Shown: positions 37,692 to 46,020, numbered from the stretch's first letter. The stretch: DNA of 64,000 nt from CAVRJC01 sp963721435 (GCA_963721435.1 CAVRJC010000005.1:429927-493926), one strand, 5' to 3'. The notes: a model not told the origin generated them from the sequence alone. Numbers and translations: made by a program.

Positions 37692-38586
37692 CTACGCAGC
37701 GGTGACGTGCGCGCGGACGAACGCCGCGATCTGATCGACCGCGTCGCGAGCTTCGGGTACCAGCGGCGTCATGACGTGCCACACGTGGGTCATCTCCGGC
37801 CACAGCTGGAGCTCGACCTCGCCGCCCGCGGCTTCGATGCCCGTGGCCAGCAGCACCGCGTCGTCGGCGAGGACTTCGCAGTCGGAGGCGTGCACGAGCA
37901 CGGGCGCGAGACCCGAGAGGTCACCGAGCGCGGGGGACGCGAGCGGATTCATGGGATCGGCGCCATCGAGGTAGTCGGCGGCCGACTCCGTGGCCTGCGC
38001 CGCGACTGAAGTAGGGATCGGTCGCGGCGCAGCGCTCGTACGACGCGGCCGTCACGGTGAGGTCGGCCCACGGCGAGATGCAGACCGCCGCGGCGGGTTG
38101 CGGAAGACCGGCGTCACGCAACGCAAGCAACGTGGCGACGGTGAGCCCGCCGCCGGCGGAGTCGCCCGCGATCGCGAGCTGCGAGGGCAGGGTGCCCGCG
38201 TCGAGCAGCGCGCGGTAGGCCGCGACGGCATCGTCCACTGCCGCGGGGAAGGGGTTCTCGGGTGCAAGCCGGTAGTCGATGGCCACCACGGTTGCGCCGG
38301 CGGCCGCCGCGAGGTGCGAGCCGAGCCCGCGGTAGCAGGCCGGGGAACCGATGCGGTATCCCCCGCCGTGCAGATAGAGCATCACCGCGCCCTCGTCGAC
38401 GGGTGGGCTGATGCGCAACGCAGGGAGACCCGCCAACGTGAACTGCTCGAGCGTGGTCCCGGCGGCGGTGGGCGCGCCGGCCATCGTCTCCTCCATCGCG
38501 CGGCGCGATGCAACCACGTCGCCGTCGAAGGAGGGTGGGCTGTCGCGCAGGGCGTCGAGGATCGCGGTGAACTCCGGGCTGGCCAT
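37692..38586 (-). pseudogene. HSL-family alpha/beta hydrolase (esterase), interrupted by a frameshift
   Basis: An esterase of about 298 codons. The oxyanion motif is L-Y-L-H-G-G-G-Y-R-I-G, and the nucleophile is in G-D-S-A-G-G-G. The catalytic Asp (H-A-S-D-C-E-V-L-A-D) and His (M-T-H-V-W-H) lie in the last third. The frame breaks at about 37998-38003, between D-P-Y-F-S-R-G and the M-N-P-L-A-S-P-A segment. One missing base restores A-Q-A-T-E-S-A-A-D-Y-L. All catalytic residues survive and there are no stop codons, so a consensus error is possible. Confidence 0.8.
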
Positions 38587-38977
38587 GCCGACGAGTCTCG
38601 ACGCCACGCCAAGCCCGCGCAAGGCGCGGACGCGTCGTCGGTGGCGCGGCTCGCCGTCCGCCTGAGAAGAATTCAGGAACCGTGTTGTGGCAGGTGCGGC
38701 GACGCGCGACGCTGGCAGCACACGCGAAACCCCTCCCAAGCGGACACAGCGTGCGACGCGGCCCCGCCTCCTCAACCGGGCGGGGTTTCGTCGTCGGTCA
38801 CACGTTTGGCTCAGTTCGCCTGACCCGCGGGCTCACCCAAGCCGTACTTCGACCAGTCTTCGGGGTTGCCAAGCCCTAAACGTTGTAGCCCGTCGGAACA
38901 CCGAACGTGCGTAACGAATGGGCGCGAGCGCTGTAGCCGAGGATTAGTCGCGGTGCACGACTTTCCGGAGGATCACT
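38587..38977. other. Intergenic stretch with one terminator
   Basis: About 390 bases without a confident gene, separating the esterase from the next plus-strand gene. A hairpin of the repeated terminator family lies at about 38755-38792. A minus-strand run at 38814-38873 reads G-N-P-E-D-W-S-K-Y-G-L-G-E-P and looks like the end of a protein, but no start can be found upstream. The remainder shows nothing. Confidence 0.4.
38755..38792 (+). terminator. Intrinsic terminator, copy 2 of the repeated family
   Basis: CGACGCG-GCCCCGCC, a longer loop (TCCTCAACC), then GGGCGGGG-TTT-CGTCG. It has the same outer arms and TTTCGTCGT end as the other copies but a different loop. No intact plus-strand gene ends just before it, so it may mark a lost gene. 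Confidence 0.6.
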
Positions 38978-39544
38978 GTGACCGACACGAACGAACTCAT
39001 CCGACCGCTTCCGTTGCGCGCGTATCTCGAAGCGGGGTGCGACCCGCGGACGATGCTCGGCTACAAGAAGATGGCGGTCTTCCTCGAAGACTGTCGGGAA
39101 GCACAAGCCGGTTTCGACACCGCGCGGCGTGTGGAGCTCTGGCGGCGCGAAGTCGACTGCGCGCTGCGCGGCGACAGTCCGGGCGAGTGGGCGTCTGGCC
39201 GGCCGATGGACCCTGCGACCGATCAGGCAATGCTCACGATGAACGCCTGGTGCGCGGACGTCTACGAAGACCCGTCGCTTGTCGAGCAGGTCGTCGCGTG
39301 GCTCGATCCGATCGAACGCGCCGACTATTACGCGTCTGCCGACAAGGTGAAGCGCCCGCATCCGCTCGAGCTCGGCCGCGGGAAGGAGTCGCACTGCGCG
39401 GGTTGCGGCACCAGCCTTGGTGAAAGCCTCACCATGATGGTCGGCCACCAGGAGGGCTACACAGCGCCGCTCGAAGATGGTGGTGCTTGGTGCTTCGAAT
39501 GCGTCACGAACGTCTACGAGGCAATGCGGGCCGCGCAGGCGTAA
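38978..39544 (+). CDS. Hypothetical protein with a C-terminal zinc-ribbon-like cysteine set
   Basis: A 188-residue protein starting at GTG 38978 with GGAGGATC upstream. The first 150 residues are helical and acidic with no known motif. The end has C-A-G-C-G followed 30-odd residues later by C-F-E-C, which could bind zinc. A family terminator sits 25 bases after the stop. Composition is natural and the frame is intact, so the gene is probably real. The function is unknown. Confidence 0.7.
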   Translation: MTDTNELIRPLPLRAYLEAGCDPRTMLGYKKMAVFLEDCREAQAGFDTARRVELWRREVDCALRGDSPGEWASGRPMDPATDQAMLTMNAWCADVYEDPSLVEQVVAWLDPIERADYYASADKVKRPHPLELGRGKESHCAGCGTSLGESLTMMVGHQEGYTAPLEDGGAWCFECVTNVYEAMRAAQA

Positions 39545-39565
39545 CGTTCCCGCCGACTAAGCCGA

Positions 39566-39597
39566 CGTTGCCCCGCCTTCGGGCGGGGTTTCGTCGT
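39566..39597 (+). terminator. Intrinsic terminator, copy 3 of the repeated family
   Basis: CGACG-TT-GCCCCGCC-TTCG-GGCGGGG-TTT-CGTCG, identical in its core to the copy after the pilin gene. It directly follows the zinc-ribbon-like hypothetical gene. Confidence 0.75.
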
Positions 39598-39618
39598 TCA
39601 GCAGCGGCTCGCCACCGG

Positions 39619-40323
39619 TCACCTCGCTACCGCTGCAGGCGGGGCCTGAAGGACAGTGATGCTCTTGGACGTCTGGCCGAAGGCGTTGACGGCGGTAATT
39701 GTGTAGGTGTGTGATGTGGGCACGGCCGCGCACGTGAACTCGGGGTCGTCGGAGAAGTCTTCGATGCCGGTCACGGTGACCTTGTGCATGGTGTAAGGCG
39801 CTCCGTCGATGATCACAGCGACATCGGTGGCATCCGACGTTCTGTACGTCAGCAGTAACCTGTTCCGTCTCGCGCCGGGGATTACTGGACTCGTATCGCA
39901 GGTGAACGGGCTTGGCGAAGCCGAGAAGCTCACGACCCACGCGGCTGCCGGCGAAACAGTCGCCGAGGTAGTCGGCGATGCAGTTGTCAGCGGCCTCGAC
40001 GTGGTCGACGTGCCCGGCTTGGTCGACGGCGTACTGGATGTCTTGGCCGTGCTCGTCGGCGCTTGCGAGCCGTTCGCGGAACTCGCCGCAGTCCCACCCT
40101 GCTTCGGCGCGCTCGACGCGAGCGTGGACTGGTCGGACGCGGCCGCTACCCCAGGCTGGTTGTCGTCATTGCCACTCGCGAGCACCGCGACGAGAACACC
40201 GGTGACGATGATCAACAGGGCAACGAGGCCACCCACCAACCAACGAGTGCGATTCGATCTCGCACCTACCCCTGACCCAGGCGAAGACGGAGGGACCGTC
40301 GGATCGACCGGACCTTGAGTCAT
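39619..40323 (-). CDS. Secreted or membrane-anchored protein with Thr/Ser-rich linker
   Basis: A 234-residue protein. A proline-rich cytoplasmic start is followed by one transmembrane segment (W-L-V-G-G-L-V-A-L-L-I-I-V-T-G-V-L-V-A-V). A low-complexity Ser/Thr/Ala linker of about 80 residues leads to a C-terminal domain of about 100 residues. That domain has fibronectin-III-like spacing (W-V-V-S-F-S-A-S-P-S-P-F-T-C, Y-T-I-T-A-V-N-A-F-G-Q-T-S). Two cysteines may form a disulphide. It is probably displayed outside the cell. The ligand is unknown. Confidence 0.7.
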   Translation of the reverse strand: MTQGPVDPTVPPSSPGSGVGARSNRTRWLVGGLVALLIIVTGVLVAVLASGNDDNQPGVAAASDQSTLASSAPKQGGTAASSANGSQAPTSTAKTSSTPSTKPGTSTTSRPLTTASPTTSATVSPAAAWVVSFSASPSPFTCDTSPVIPGARRNRLLLTYRTSDATDVAVIIDGAPYTMHKVTVTGIEDFSDDPEFTCAAVPTSHTYTITAVNAFGQTSKSITVLQAPPAAVAR

Positions 40324-40429
40324 CGGCGCGCCTCCCCACCGTCCCAGCAGCTCCGACAAACGGTATCTGAATCAGACTTCTAACGCACAAGGTCCACATT
40401 CAACCAACGAAGCAATCGACAACCCAACT

Positions 40430-40461
40430 GCTGCCCCGCCTTCGGGCGGGGTTTCGTCGTT
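40430..40461 (+). terminator. Intrinsic terminator, copy 4 of the repeated family
   Basis: GCCCCGCC-TTCG-GGCGGGG-TTT-CGTCGT with weaker outer pairing than the other copies. No plus-strand gene ends upstream. It sits just left of the IS110 element, so the insertion probably separated it from its gene. Confidence 0.6.
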
Positions 40462-40499
40462 CTCGCGAGCGCAGATCGGCAGGGATGATGTTCGTGCGG

Positions 40500-40744
40500 C
40501 CGTGTTGTGTGGCTGCGAGCATGCGGCGGGGTTCGTCTCGTGTTGGTCTGACTCCCTGATCGGCTCGACCCTTCGGGTGTCCTTGAACTGACCTGTCGGC
40601 CGGGCGAGGCGAGCTCTGTCGTGTGGCACAACCGGTCGGGTGAATCGTGACCGAAGAGGCGCCTGAGCGACCAGGCCTGCTCCCTGTCTTGTCCACCCGC
40701 CCGGCCGTGCGTGCCACCCCGCCAACCAGACGAAGGAGGGCGGC
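40500..40744 (+). ncRNA. Candidate IS110 bridge RNA region (copy C)
   Basis: The non-coding left end of the element. It contains CTGTCGGCCG (40593-40602), an A-C-C-G-G-T-C-G-G-G segment and the perfect hairpin GCCTG-agcgac-CAGGC (40661-40676). These align in order with hairpins in copies A and B. IS110-family elements are known to encode a bridge RNA in a non-coding end that pairs with donor and target DNA; the assignment here is inferred from position and conservation. Confidence 0.45.
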
Positions 40745-41835
40745 ATGTCCACCATCGCAGACGACGACCGGCGTGTCATTGCCGGGGTCGATACGCACAA
40801 GGAGTTCCATGTCGTGGTCGTGCTCGACGAGCTCGGCCGTCGGCTCGATCACGGCGACGTTCTCGACCACGCACGCGCGGGTATCGGGACCTGACCGGTT
40901 GGGTGACCGGCTTTGGTGAAGTCCTCGCGGTCGGTGTCGAGGGCACTGCGTCGTGGGGCGCGGGGCTGTGTCGGCACCTGCGAGCTCGAGGTTTGAACGT
41001 GATCGAGGTGAACCAGCCGGATCGACACCGTCGCCGCCGGCGCGGGAAGTCAGATCGGATCGACGCCGAGATGGCGGCACGGTCCGTGCTCGCGGGTGAT
41101 GCCACCGCGGTTCCCAAAGCTGGTGACGGACCAGTGGAAGCGTTGCGGCAGTTACGGGTGGCGCGCACCGGAGCGATGAAGGCACGCACTGCTGCCGCGA
41201 ACCAACTGCACAGCGTGTGTGACACCGCGCCCGAGCAGATCCGCGCTCAGCTCCGCGGGCTCACCACCCGTCACAAGGTCGGAGTCGCGTCCCGCTACCG
41301 GCCCGGCGATCCACTCACTCCCACTGGCGGAGCGAAACGCGCGCTCGTCACCATCGCACGGCGTTGGCGCACACTCGACACCGAGATCCGCGACCTCGAC
41401 CACGCGATCCGAACAGATCCTCGACACGATCGCCGCCCCGCTGCTCGCAGCGTCACGGCGTCGGCTACGAAACTGCCGGCGCGCTGCTTGTGCACGGCAG
41501 GCGACAACCCCGACCGACTCGCGACCGAAGCCAGCTTCGCGTCCCTGTGCGGCACCGCACCCGTTCCCATCTCCACCGGCAACACTCAACGGCGACGACT
41601 CAACCGAGCCGGCGACCGCAACGCCAACTCCGCGCTCTGGACCATCGTCATGGTCAGGCTCCGCAGCCGCCACGCAGCCACCGTCGCCTACCTCGAACGA
41701 CGCGTCGCAGAAGGACACTCGAAACGAGACGCGATCCGATGCCTCAAACGCTTCGTCGCCCGCGAGGTCTACCACGACATCCAAGCCATCACCGCGTCAC
41801 ACACACCACGACCAGCACTCGACATCGCCGCTTGA
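40745..41835 (+). pseudogene. IS110-family transposase (DEDD recombinase), frameshifted
   Basis: It starts at an ATG behind AAGGAGGG. The N-terminal RuvC-like DEDD domain begins A-G-V-D-T-H-K-E-F-H and continues, after a shift near 40880, with G-V-E-G-T-A-S-W-G and K-S-D-R-I-D-A. The frame shifts again at about 41400 and returns near 41500. The C-terminal Transposase_20 part (S-L-C-G-T-A-P, then R-R-R-L-N-R-A-G-D-R-N-A-N-S-A-L-W) carries the region of the catalytic serine. At least two to three indels are needed for a full protein, so this copy is probably inactive as read. Confidence 0.8.
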
Positions 41836-41888
41836 CACCAAGAGGCGCATTCAGTTCTGGCGTCGTATGCGATTCGGTCGGTTCTGGT

Positions 41889-42437
41889 ATGCGCGAATCG
41901 GTCGACTCCGAACGGGTGCGTCAATGGTCACGTTCGTTTACGGTCCCCGGTGTGGCCGACGATGACATCGAGTTCCCGGTCGACAATGCCGACGAGCGCG
42001 AGCTGCTGTTGCAGTGGCTCGGCTATTTGCGCGAGGCGGTCCTACGGGACGCGGACGGCCTCGACGATGAGCAGGCACGCTGGCGTCCAGAAGGGCGGTT
42101 GATCTCGATCGCAGGGGTCATCAATCACCTCACCCGCCTCGAGTGGCGCTGGATCGACGGCGCTTTCCACGGCGCGGTGGTCAACCGGACGGAGTCAGAG
42201 TTCGCACCCGGGTCCGAGCTGTCATTGGATGCCGCCGTTCTCGCATACCGAGAGCGTGCGGCCAAGACCGATGCTGCAGTCCGTGCCATGCCGCTGGAGC
42301 AGCTCTCGGATCCGTCGGGCTGGGGCGAAGGCAAGAGCCTTCGATTTGTGGTCCTGCACCTCATCAACGAGACCGCTCGACACGCCGGGCATGCAGACGC
42401 GACGCGGGAGCTACTCGATGGATCAACGGGTGAGTAG
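41889..42437 (+). CDS. DinB-family (DUF664) four-helix protein
   Basis: A protein of up to 182 residues. It shows L-L-L-Q-W-L-G-Y-L-R-E-A-V near the start, I-N-H-L-T-R-L-E-W-R-W-I-D-G near 78-91 and H-L-I-N-E-T-A-R-H-A-G-H-A-D near 157-170. Together these give the three-histidine metal site of DinB/mycothiol-dependent transferase folds. The start may be the ATG at 41889 or the GTG at 41952. Many actinobacterial members are thiol S-transferases, but the substrate is unknown. The frame is intact, unlike most larger neighbours. Confidence 0.8.
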   Translation: MRESVDSERVRQWSRSFTVPGVADDDIEFPVDNADERELLLQWLGYLREAVLRDADGLDDEQARWRPEGRLISIAGVINHLTRLEWRWIDGAFHGAVVNRTESEFAPGSELSLDAAVLAYRERAAKTDAAVRAMPLEQLSDPSGWGEGKSLRFVVLHLINETARHAGHADATRELLDGSTGE

Positions 42438-42494
42438 CCAGCCGCCGAAGTCGATGGGGATGCAACGCGCAGGGTCCCGATGCCGATAAAGACG

Positions 42495-42538
42495 CGCCAG
42501 ATTGCCCGATGAGCGACGACAGCACGGCAGATATGGCG
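42495..42538. repeat. Dispersed motif pair forming an imperfect hairpin
   Basis: CGCCAGATTGCCCG (42495-42508) and CGGCAGATATGGCG (42525-42538) are opposite-facing copies of the dispersed motif and pair imperfectly around a 16-base spacer. The structure lies between the DinB and VOC genes. It is the clearest example of the motif acting as half of a palindrome. Confidence 0.6.
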
Positions 42539-42593
42539 TGCTTGAAGCATCTCCCGACGTGCTTGTTGCGGCAGCATTCCTAGAGTGTCTCGC

Positions 42594-43034
42594 ATGACTC
42601 CGGCTTGGACACGCGATCCGAACGGTATCGACGAGCCTGTCACTATTAACGGCGTCCATCACGTTCGGCTGCCAGTCTCGGACATTATTCGCAGCCGAGA
42701 TTGGTATACGAGCGCACTGGGATTCGAGACTCGCCTCACCGTTGAGGAAGAAGACCGCGTCGTCGGAGTCGTCGTTGTCCATCCCAGCGGCGTGACACTC
42801 GGGTTGCACGAAGCGCCTGCGCTTGCTCGCGCGCTCAGGGGGTTCTGTGCAGTCGCGCTGAGCGTTGGTAACCGTAGCGACCTCACGCGGTGGTGCCAGT
42901 ATCTCGACTCCCTTGGTGTCAGCCATTCCTTACCAACCGAAGGCCACATTGGCTGGTGTGTAGAAGTCCCGGATCCCGACGGCATCATCATCGAACTTCA
43001 CACGAACGGGAACATCACAGCTACCGGCGCGTAG
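42594..43034 (+). CDS. VOC-family (glyoxalase/dioxygenase-fold) protein
   Basis: A 146-residue protein with the typical N-terminal beta-alpha-beta module: G-V-H-H-V-R-L-P-V-S-D, then R-S-R-D-W-Y-T-S-A-L-G-F-E. The metal-ligand-like L-G-L-H-E-A and the final D-P-D-G-I-I-I-E-L-H are the other conserved parts. The metal ligands His (HHV), His (LHE) and Glu (IEL) are present. VOC proteins include glyoxalases and resistance proteins; the role here is open. The frame is intact. Confidence 0.85.
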   Translation: MTPAWTRDPNGIDEPVTINGVHHVRLPVSDIIRSRDWYTSALGFETRLTVEEEDRVVGVVVVHPSGVTLGLHEAPALARALRGFCAVALSVGNRSDLTRWCQYLDSLGVSHSLPTEGHIGWCVEVPDPDGIIIELHTNGNITATGA

Positions 43035-43046
43035 GCGGAATCGCGT

Positions 43047-43082
43047 ACAGATAGCCCGATCCGATACCGCACAGTGCGGCAG
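43047..43082. repeat. Dispersed motif pair
   Basis: ACAGATAGCCCGAT (43047-43060) and ACAGTGCGGCAG (43071-43082) are two copies of the dispersed motif in opposite orientation, directly after the VOC gene. Pairing is weaker than at 42.5 kb. Confidence 0.45.
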
Positions 43083-43198
43083 TTTGGGTTCACGGCTCGG
43101 ATCGGTTGTCAGACTCAGAACCCGGCTAGAACCTCGCGCACCTCGACCGTTCGTACCGTTACACCCTCTGGCGACTCCTTGCCGGGAGGTTCACCAAC

Positions 43199-43507
43199 AT
43201 GGAACCATCCCGCAGCTTCACGCGCCTTGTCCTCAGAGTCGTTGACGACCACACTGACCCCGCGTCCGCCCGTCTTCCGAATGACCAATGCCAGGCTCCG
43301 CACTGGGGTTACGTCATCAAGGGCAAGCTGACCTTCAAGTCGGCAGCAGGAGACGAGACGTTCGAGACCGGGGACGCGTACTACGTGCCTGCAGGTCACA
43401 CTCCTGTGCTTTACGCGGGTACCGAAGTCGTCGAGTTCAGCCCGACGAAGGAACTTCACGAGACCCTTGAGATCGTGGAGAAGAACATGACGTCAGCCGC
43501 GGACTGA
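43199..43507 (+). CDS. Cupin-domain protein, probably truncated at its N-terminus
   Basis: A 102-codon frame. From about residue 25 it is a clear single-domain cupin: L-P-N-D-Q-C-Q-A-P-H-W-G-Y-V-I-K-G, then F-E-T-G-D-A-Y-Y-V-P-A-G-H-T-P and F-S-P-T-K-E-L. Related proteins have 30-50 more residues before this point. The first 24 residues here do not look like the family. On the opposite strand the same stretch reads like the end of a monooxygenase-like protein (43115 to about 43290). The gene may therefore be a fusion of two broken genes. A family terminator follows. Confidence 0.65.
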   Translation: MEPSRSFTRLVLRVVDDHTDPASARLPNDQCQAPHWGYVIKGKLTFKSAAGDETFETGDAYYVPAGHTPVLYAGTEVVEFSPTKELHETLEIVEKNMTSAAD

Positions 43508-43540
43508 CCTACTGACGCTGCGGCTCCTCGGCAAGGCCAC

Positions 43541-43576
43541 CGACTTGCCCCGCCTTTGGGCGGGGTTTCGTCGTGT
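43541..43576 (+). terminator. Intrinsic terminator, copy 5 of the repeated family
   Basis: CGAC-TT-GCCCCGCC-TTTG-GGCGGGG-TTT-CGTCGT, with a TTTG loop in place of TTCG. It follows the cupin gene by about 35 bases. Confidence 0.7.
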
Positions 43577-43590
43577 AGACGATCTCCAAA

Positions 43591-43636
43591 CACTCTGTAA
43601 CGATCCGCGCCGCAGAGTGACCGATCTGCCTGTACG
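43591..43636. repeat. Hairpin plus dispersed motif between convergent genes
   Basis: CACTCTG (43591-43597) pairs exactly with CAGAGTG (43613-43619), and GACCGATCTGCCTGTACGG follows directly. The element lies where the cupin gene and the minus-strand monooxygenase-like gene converge, so it is not simply a promoter part. Confidence 0.5.
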
Positions 43637-43693
43637 GCACCGATGAGGAGGAGAAGGCATGGCTATCTGCGGCTCAAGTAAGAAGCGCGGGCG

Positions 43694-43990
43694 TCAGAAG
43701 TACTCGACTACCGCGACCTCGTAACGCTCGACCCTCGGTGCTGTCGTCGCGTGTATCTCCTCAGCGGCCTGCGCCCGAAGAGCGTTGGCCGACTCCTCCG
43801 AGGCGCGCATCGCGTCCTCGCTCTGCCACAACGTCACCCCGATCGCCTTCCCGCTCTCTCGGTCGAGCAAGAGGAGTGCACCCGTGCCCCCGCTTTCACG
43901 AACGCCGGGCACGACCTGATCCCGGAACGAGGCGACTCCCGCATCGATGGCGTCGGGGGAACCTTCAATAAAGCTCAGTCTTGCGTGCAC
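43694..43990 (-). CDS. Antibiotic-biosynthesis-monooxygenase-like small protein
   Basis: A 98-residue dimeric alpha-beta barrel type protein. It begins H-A-R-L-S-F-I-E-G-S-P and has F-R-D-Q-V-V-P-G-V, then L-L-L-L-D-R-E-S-G-K-A-I-G-V-T-L-W-Q-S, and ends V-E-R-Y-E-V-A-V-V-E-Y-F. This pattern recurs in actinobacterial proteins of unknown substrate. The start is GTG 43990 with GGAGG six bases upstream. A copy of the dispersed motif lies upstream at 44089-44108. Confidence 0.75.
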   Translation of the reverse strand: MHARLSFIEGSPDAIDAGVASFRDQVVPGVRESGGTGALLLLDRESGKAIGVTLWQSEDAMRASEESANALRAQAAEEIHATTAPRVERYEVAVVEYF

Positions 43991-44088
43991 GTTGAGCCTC
44001 CTCTGTTCGCAGCCAGTTGTCGATCCGCCTGCCGCAGCCAGGCGACCAACGGAACGTACTCGGCTGCGGCACGCGCGTCACGCGAGCC

Positions 44089-44108
44089 GAACAGACTGCC
44101 CGGACTGC
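44089..44108. repeat. Dispersed motif copy
   Basis: GAACAGACTGCCCGGACTGC, between the monooxygenase-like gene and the small coiled-coil gene. Confidence 0.45.
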
Positions 44109-44166
44109 GCTCACGACGCCAGCACACTCGGCGCGACAGAACGACGACCGCGCCTCATCTCGGCAG

Positions 44167-44379
44167 CTATGTGTGTGTCGGAGGTGAGGCAGGTTCAGCA
44201 GCTTCCTCGCTCATGACGGTGTTCATGACTTCGTCGAGCCAGGTGTCATGGTGACCGCGGGCATCATCCTGAGCGGCGATGGCCGCGACTGTCGAGCGAA
44301 GACCGACCTCGCGCAGCAGGTCCGCCCGCTCGCGAAGTAGGCGGTTCTCGGTAACCAGTTCGTGCTCGACATCACTCAC
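44167..44379 (-). CDS. Small coiled-coil protein, paralogue of the gene at 52266
   Basis: A 70-residue charged helical protein. The central part, from L-V-T-E-N-R-L-L-R-E-R-A through L-R-S-T-V-A-A-I and W-L-D-E-V-M-N-T-V, aligns without gaps with the protein encoded at 52266-52454. Heptad-like Leu/Val spacing suggests a coiled coil. Two independent intact copies in a region full of broken genes imply a conserved role. No known family is recognised. Confidence 0.65.
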   Translation of the reverse strand: MSDVEHELVTENRLLRERADLLREVGLRSTVAAIAAQDDARGHHDTWLDEVMNTVMSEEAAEPASPPTHT

Positions 44380-44443
44380 GGGACGAGCAACACCCCCTCG
44401 GACTCCTCATTCCCCATTCGTGCCGAACGTCACCCACGACACG

Positions 44444-44460
44444 CCAGTGCGGCAGATATG
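44444..44460. repeat. Dispersed motif copy between divergent genes
   Basis: CCAGTGCGGCAGATATG, in the interval between the minus-strand coiled-coil gene and the plus-strand hydrolase-cyclase. Confidence 0.45.
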
Positions 44461-44528
44461 AACGCACGTGAAAGTGTCGGACCAATGCCGCGTGGCCAGT
44501 GGTCCGGCGATTCTGCGAAGCTCTGCCC

Positions 44529-45873
44529 GTGGACGCGCCGCCAAAGACCCGGTACGCCAGAAACGGAGAGGTTCACCTCGCATATCAGGAACTCGGCGAG
44601 GGCGGGCTCGACATCGTCGAGATCGAGAGCTGGGTCCATCACGTCGAGGCGTACTGGGCGGTTCCAGAGCTCGCGCGCCAGCGCCGACGGCTGGCGGCGA
44701 TCGGGCGTTTGATCATGCTCGACCGTCGAGGGACCGGCCTCTCGGATCCGGTGGCGCTCGACCGGCTGCCCGACCTGCAGACGCAGGTGGAGGACGTCAT
44801 CGCGGTGATGGATGCCGCGGGCTGCGAACAGGCCGCGATCTGCGGGTTCACCGATGGGGGCGCGCTCGCGCTGCACCTTGCCGCGGCGTACCCCGAACGG
44901 TGTCGGGCGCTCGTGCTCTGGAACACGGCCGCCCGGTTGATGCAGGGTGTCGACTACCCGTGGGGTGCGCCCGAGCGCGTGCTCCTCGACCTGGTGGAAC
45001 GCCAATCGGCCGACTGGGCTGACGGCAACCCCGGGCACTTCCGCATGCTCATGCCGAGTCGTGCCGACGACGAGCGCTTCCTCGCAGAGTGGATGCAACT
45101 GGGGCGGAGCGCCGTCTCACCGGGTGCTGTCGCGCACTACTTCCGCCAGGCCGTGTCCGTCGACGTCCGTGACCTCCTCCCGCGGGTCGCGGCGCCGACG
45201 CTCGTGTTGCAACGGGCGCAAGGCCCGATCGTCAACAGCGCAATGGGGCGCTACGTGGCCGACCACATCCACGCGCGCACAGTACGTGGAGATCGACGGC
45301 GTCGATCACCTCTGGTTCACGGAACACGCGGACGAGGTGGTCGACGAGATCGAAGAGTTCCTGACCGGTGGGCGCACAGCGGCCGACCCCGACCGCCGGC
45401 TGGCGACGGTTCTCTTCACCGACATAGTTGGGTCCACCGCACAGGCCGCCGAGCTCGGCGACACCCGATGGCGGGCGCTGCTCGACCGACACGACCAGAT
45501 CGTCCGCGCGGAGATCACCCGCTTCGGAGGCGAGGAGATCGACTCGGCAGGCGACGGCTTCCTCTCGACCTTCGACGGACCGGCTCGCGCCATTCGGTGC
45601 GCGGCGGCGATGTCGGACGCGTTGTCGGAGATCGGGCTCGCGATCCGCGCCGGGGTTCACACTGGCGAGGTCGAGGTACGGGGCCAGAACATCGGCGGCC
45701 TCGCGGTCCACATCGGCGCGCGAGTCGCCGCAACCGGCAACAGCGGCGAGATCGTCGTGTCGAGCACCGTGAAGGAGCTCATGGCCGGGTCAGAGCTGAC
45801 GTTCCTCGATCGCGGAGAGCACGAGCTCAAGGGCGTTCCGGGAACCTGGCGCCTCTACGTCGTCCAGCGCTGA
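44529..45873 (+). pseudogene. Alpha/beta hydrolase fused to a class III adenylate/guanylate cyclase, one frameshift
   Basis: About 448 codons. Residues 1-250 are an alpha/beta hydrolase with D-R-R-G-T-G-L-S-D and a nucleophile elbow changed to G-F-T-D-G-G, so the usual serine is threonine or absent. The class III cyclase domain follows. Its first metal aspartate is in F-T-D-I-V-G-S-T and the second in S-A-G-D-G-F, with G-V-H-T-G-E-V-E and G-G-L-A-V-H-I-G-A-R-V-A near the end. The same domain order occurs in mycobacterial Rv1900c (LipJ). The frame shifts once near 45272-45280, between the domains; one base corrects it. The GTG start at 44529 is tentative. Confidence 0.8.
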
Positions 45874-45993
45874 CGGGCGAGCCGAGGTCACGCGGCCACC
45901 CGCGTCTCGCCGCCACGTCAGGTTCCTTCGGCCACACCGTGGCTCAGCTCCGGGCACCCACGTAGCGCCGGAGAGCAGCCTGTTCGGAACGGC

Positions 45994-46020
45994 CGCACAG
46001 ATCTGCCGCTCTGGAGCGTT
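45994..46020. repeat. Unoccupied copy of the IS110 target-like dispersed motif
   Basis: CGCACAGATCTGCCGCTCTG followed by GAGCGTT. Read on the minus strand it contains AACGCTCCAGAGCGG and then CAGATCTGTGCG. The first part equals the left flank of IS copy A (47717), and the second part matches the right flank of copy B (57190-57198). It therefore looks like a pre-insertion site. Confidence 0.6.

Larger units (their letters stand above)
40480..41860 (+). mobile_element. IS110-family insertion sequence, degraded copy C
   Basis: An IS110-type element with a long non-coding left end (to 40744), a frameshifted transposase and a short right end. Its left end shares TTGGTCTGACTC, then CTGTCGGCCG, and the general hairpin layout with the two other IS110 copies, though it is clearly more diverged. 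No terminal inverted repeats are seen, as expected for this family. Exact ends are approximate. A copy of the dispersed motif (GCAGATCGGCAG, 40471-40482) lies at the left edge. Confidence 0.7.

Noticed and set aside
38814..38873. A minus-strand run resembling a protein C-terminus (N-P-E-D-W-S-K-Y-G-L)
   Set aside because: No start codon or upstream coding sequence could be linked to it within the interval, so it is not listed as a gene.
38700..46020. A classical integron with attC sites
   Set aside because: The dispersed motifs sit like attC sites between small genes, but no consistent RYYYAAC...GTTRRRY pair is present and the nearby integrase shows no IntI-specific features. Kept only as an analogy.
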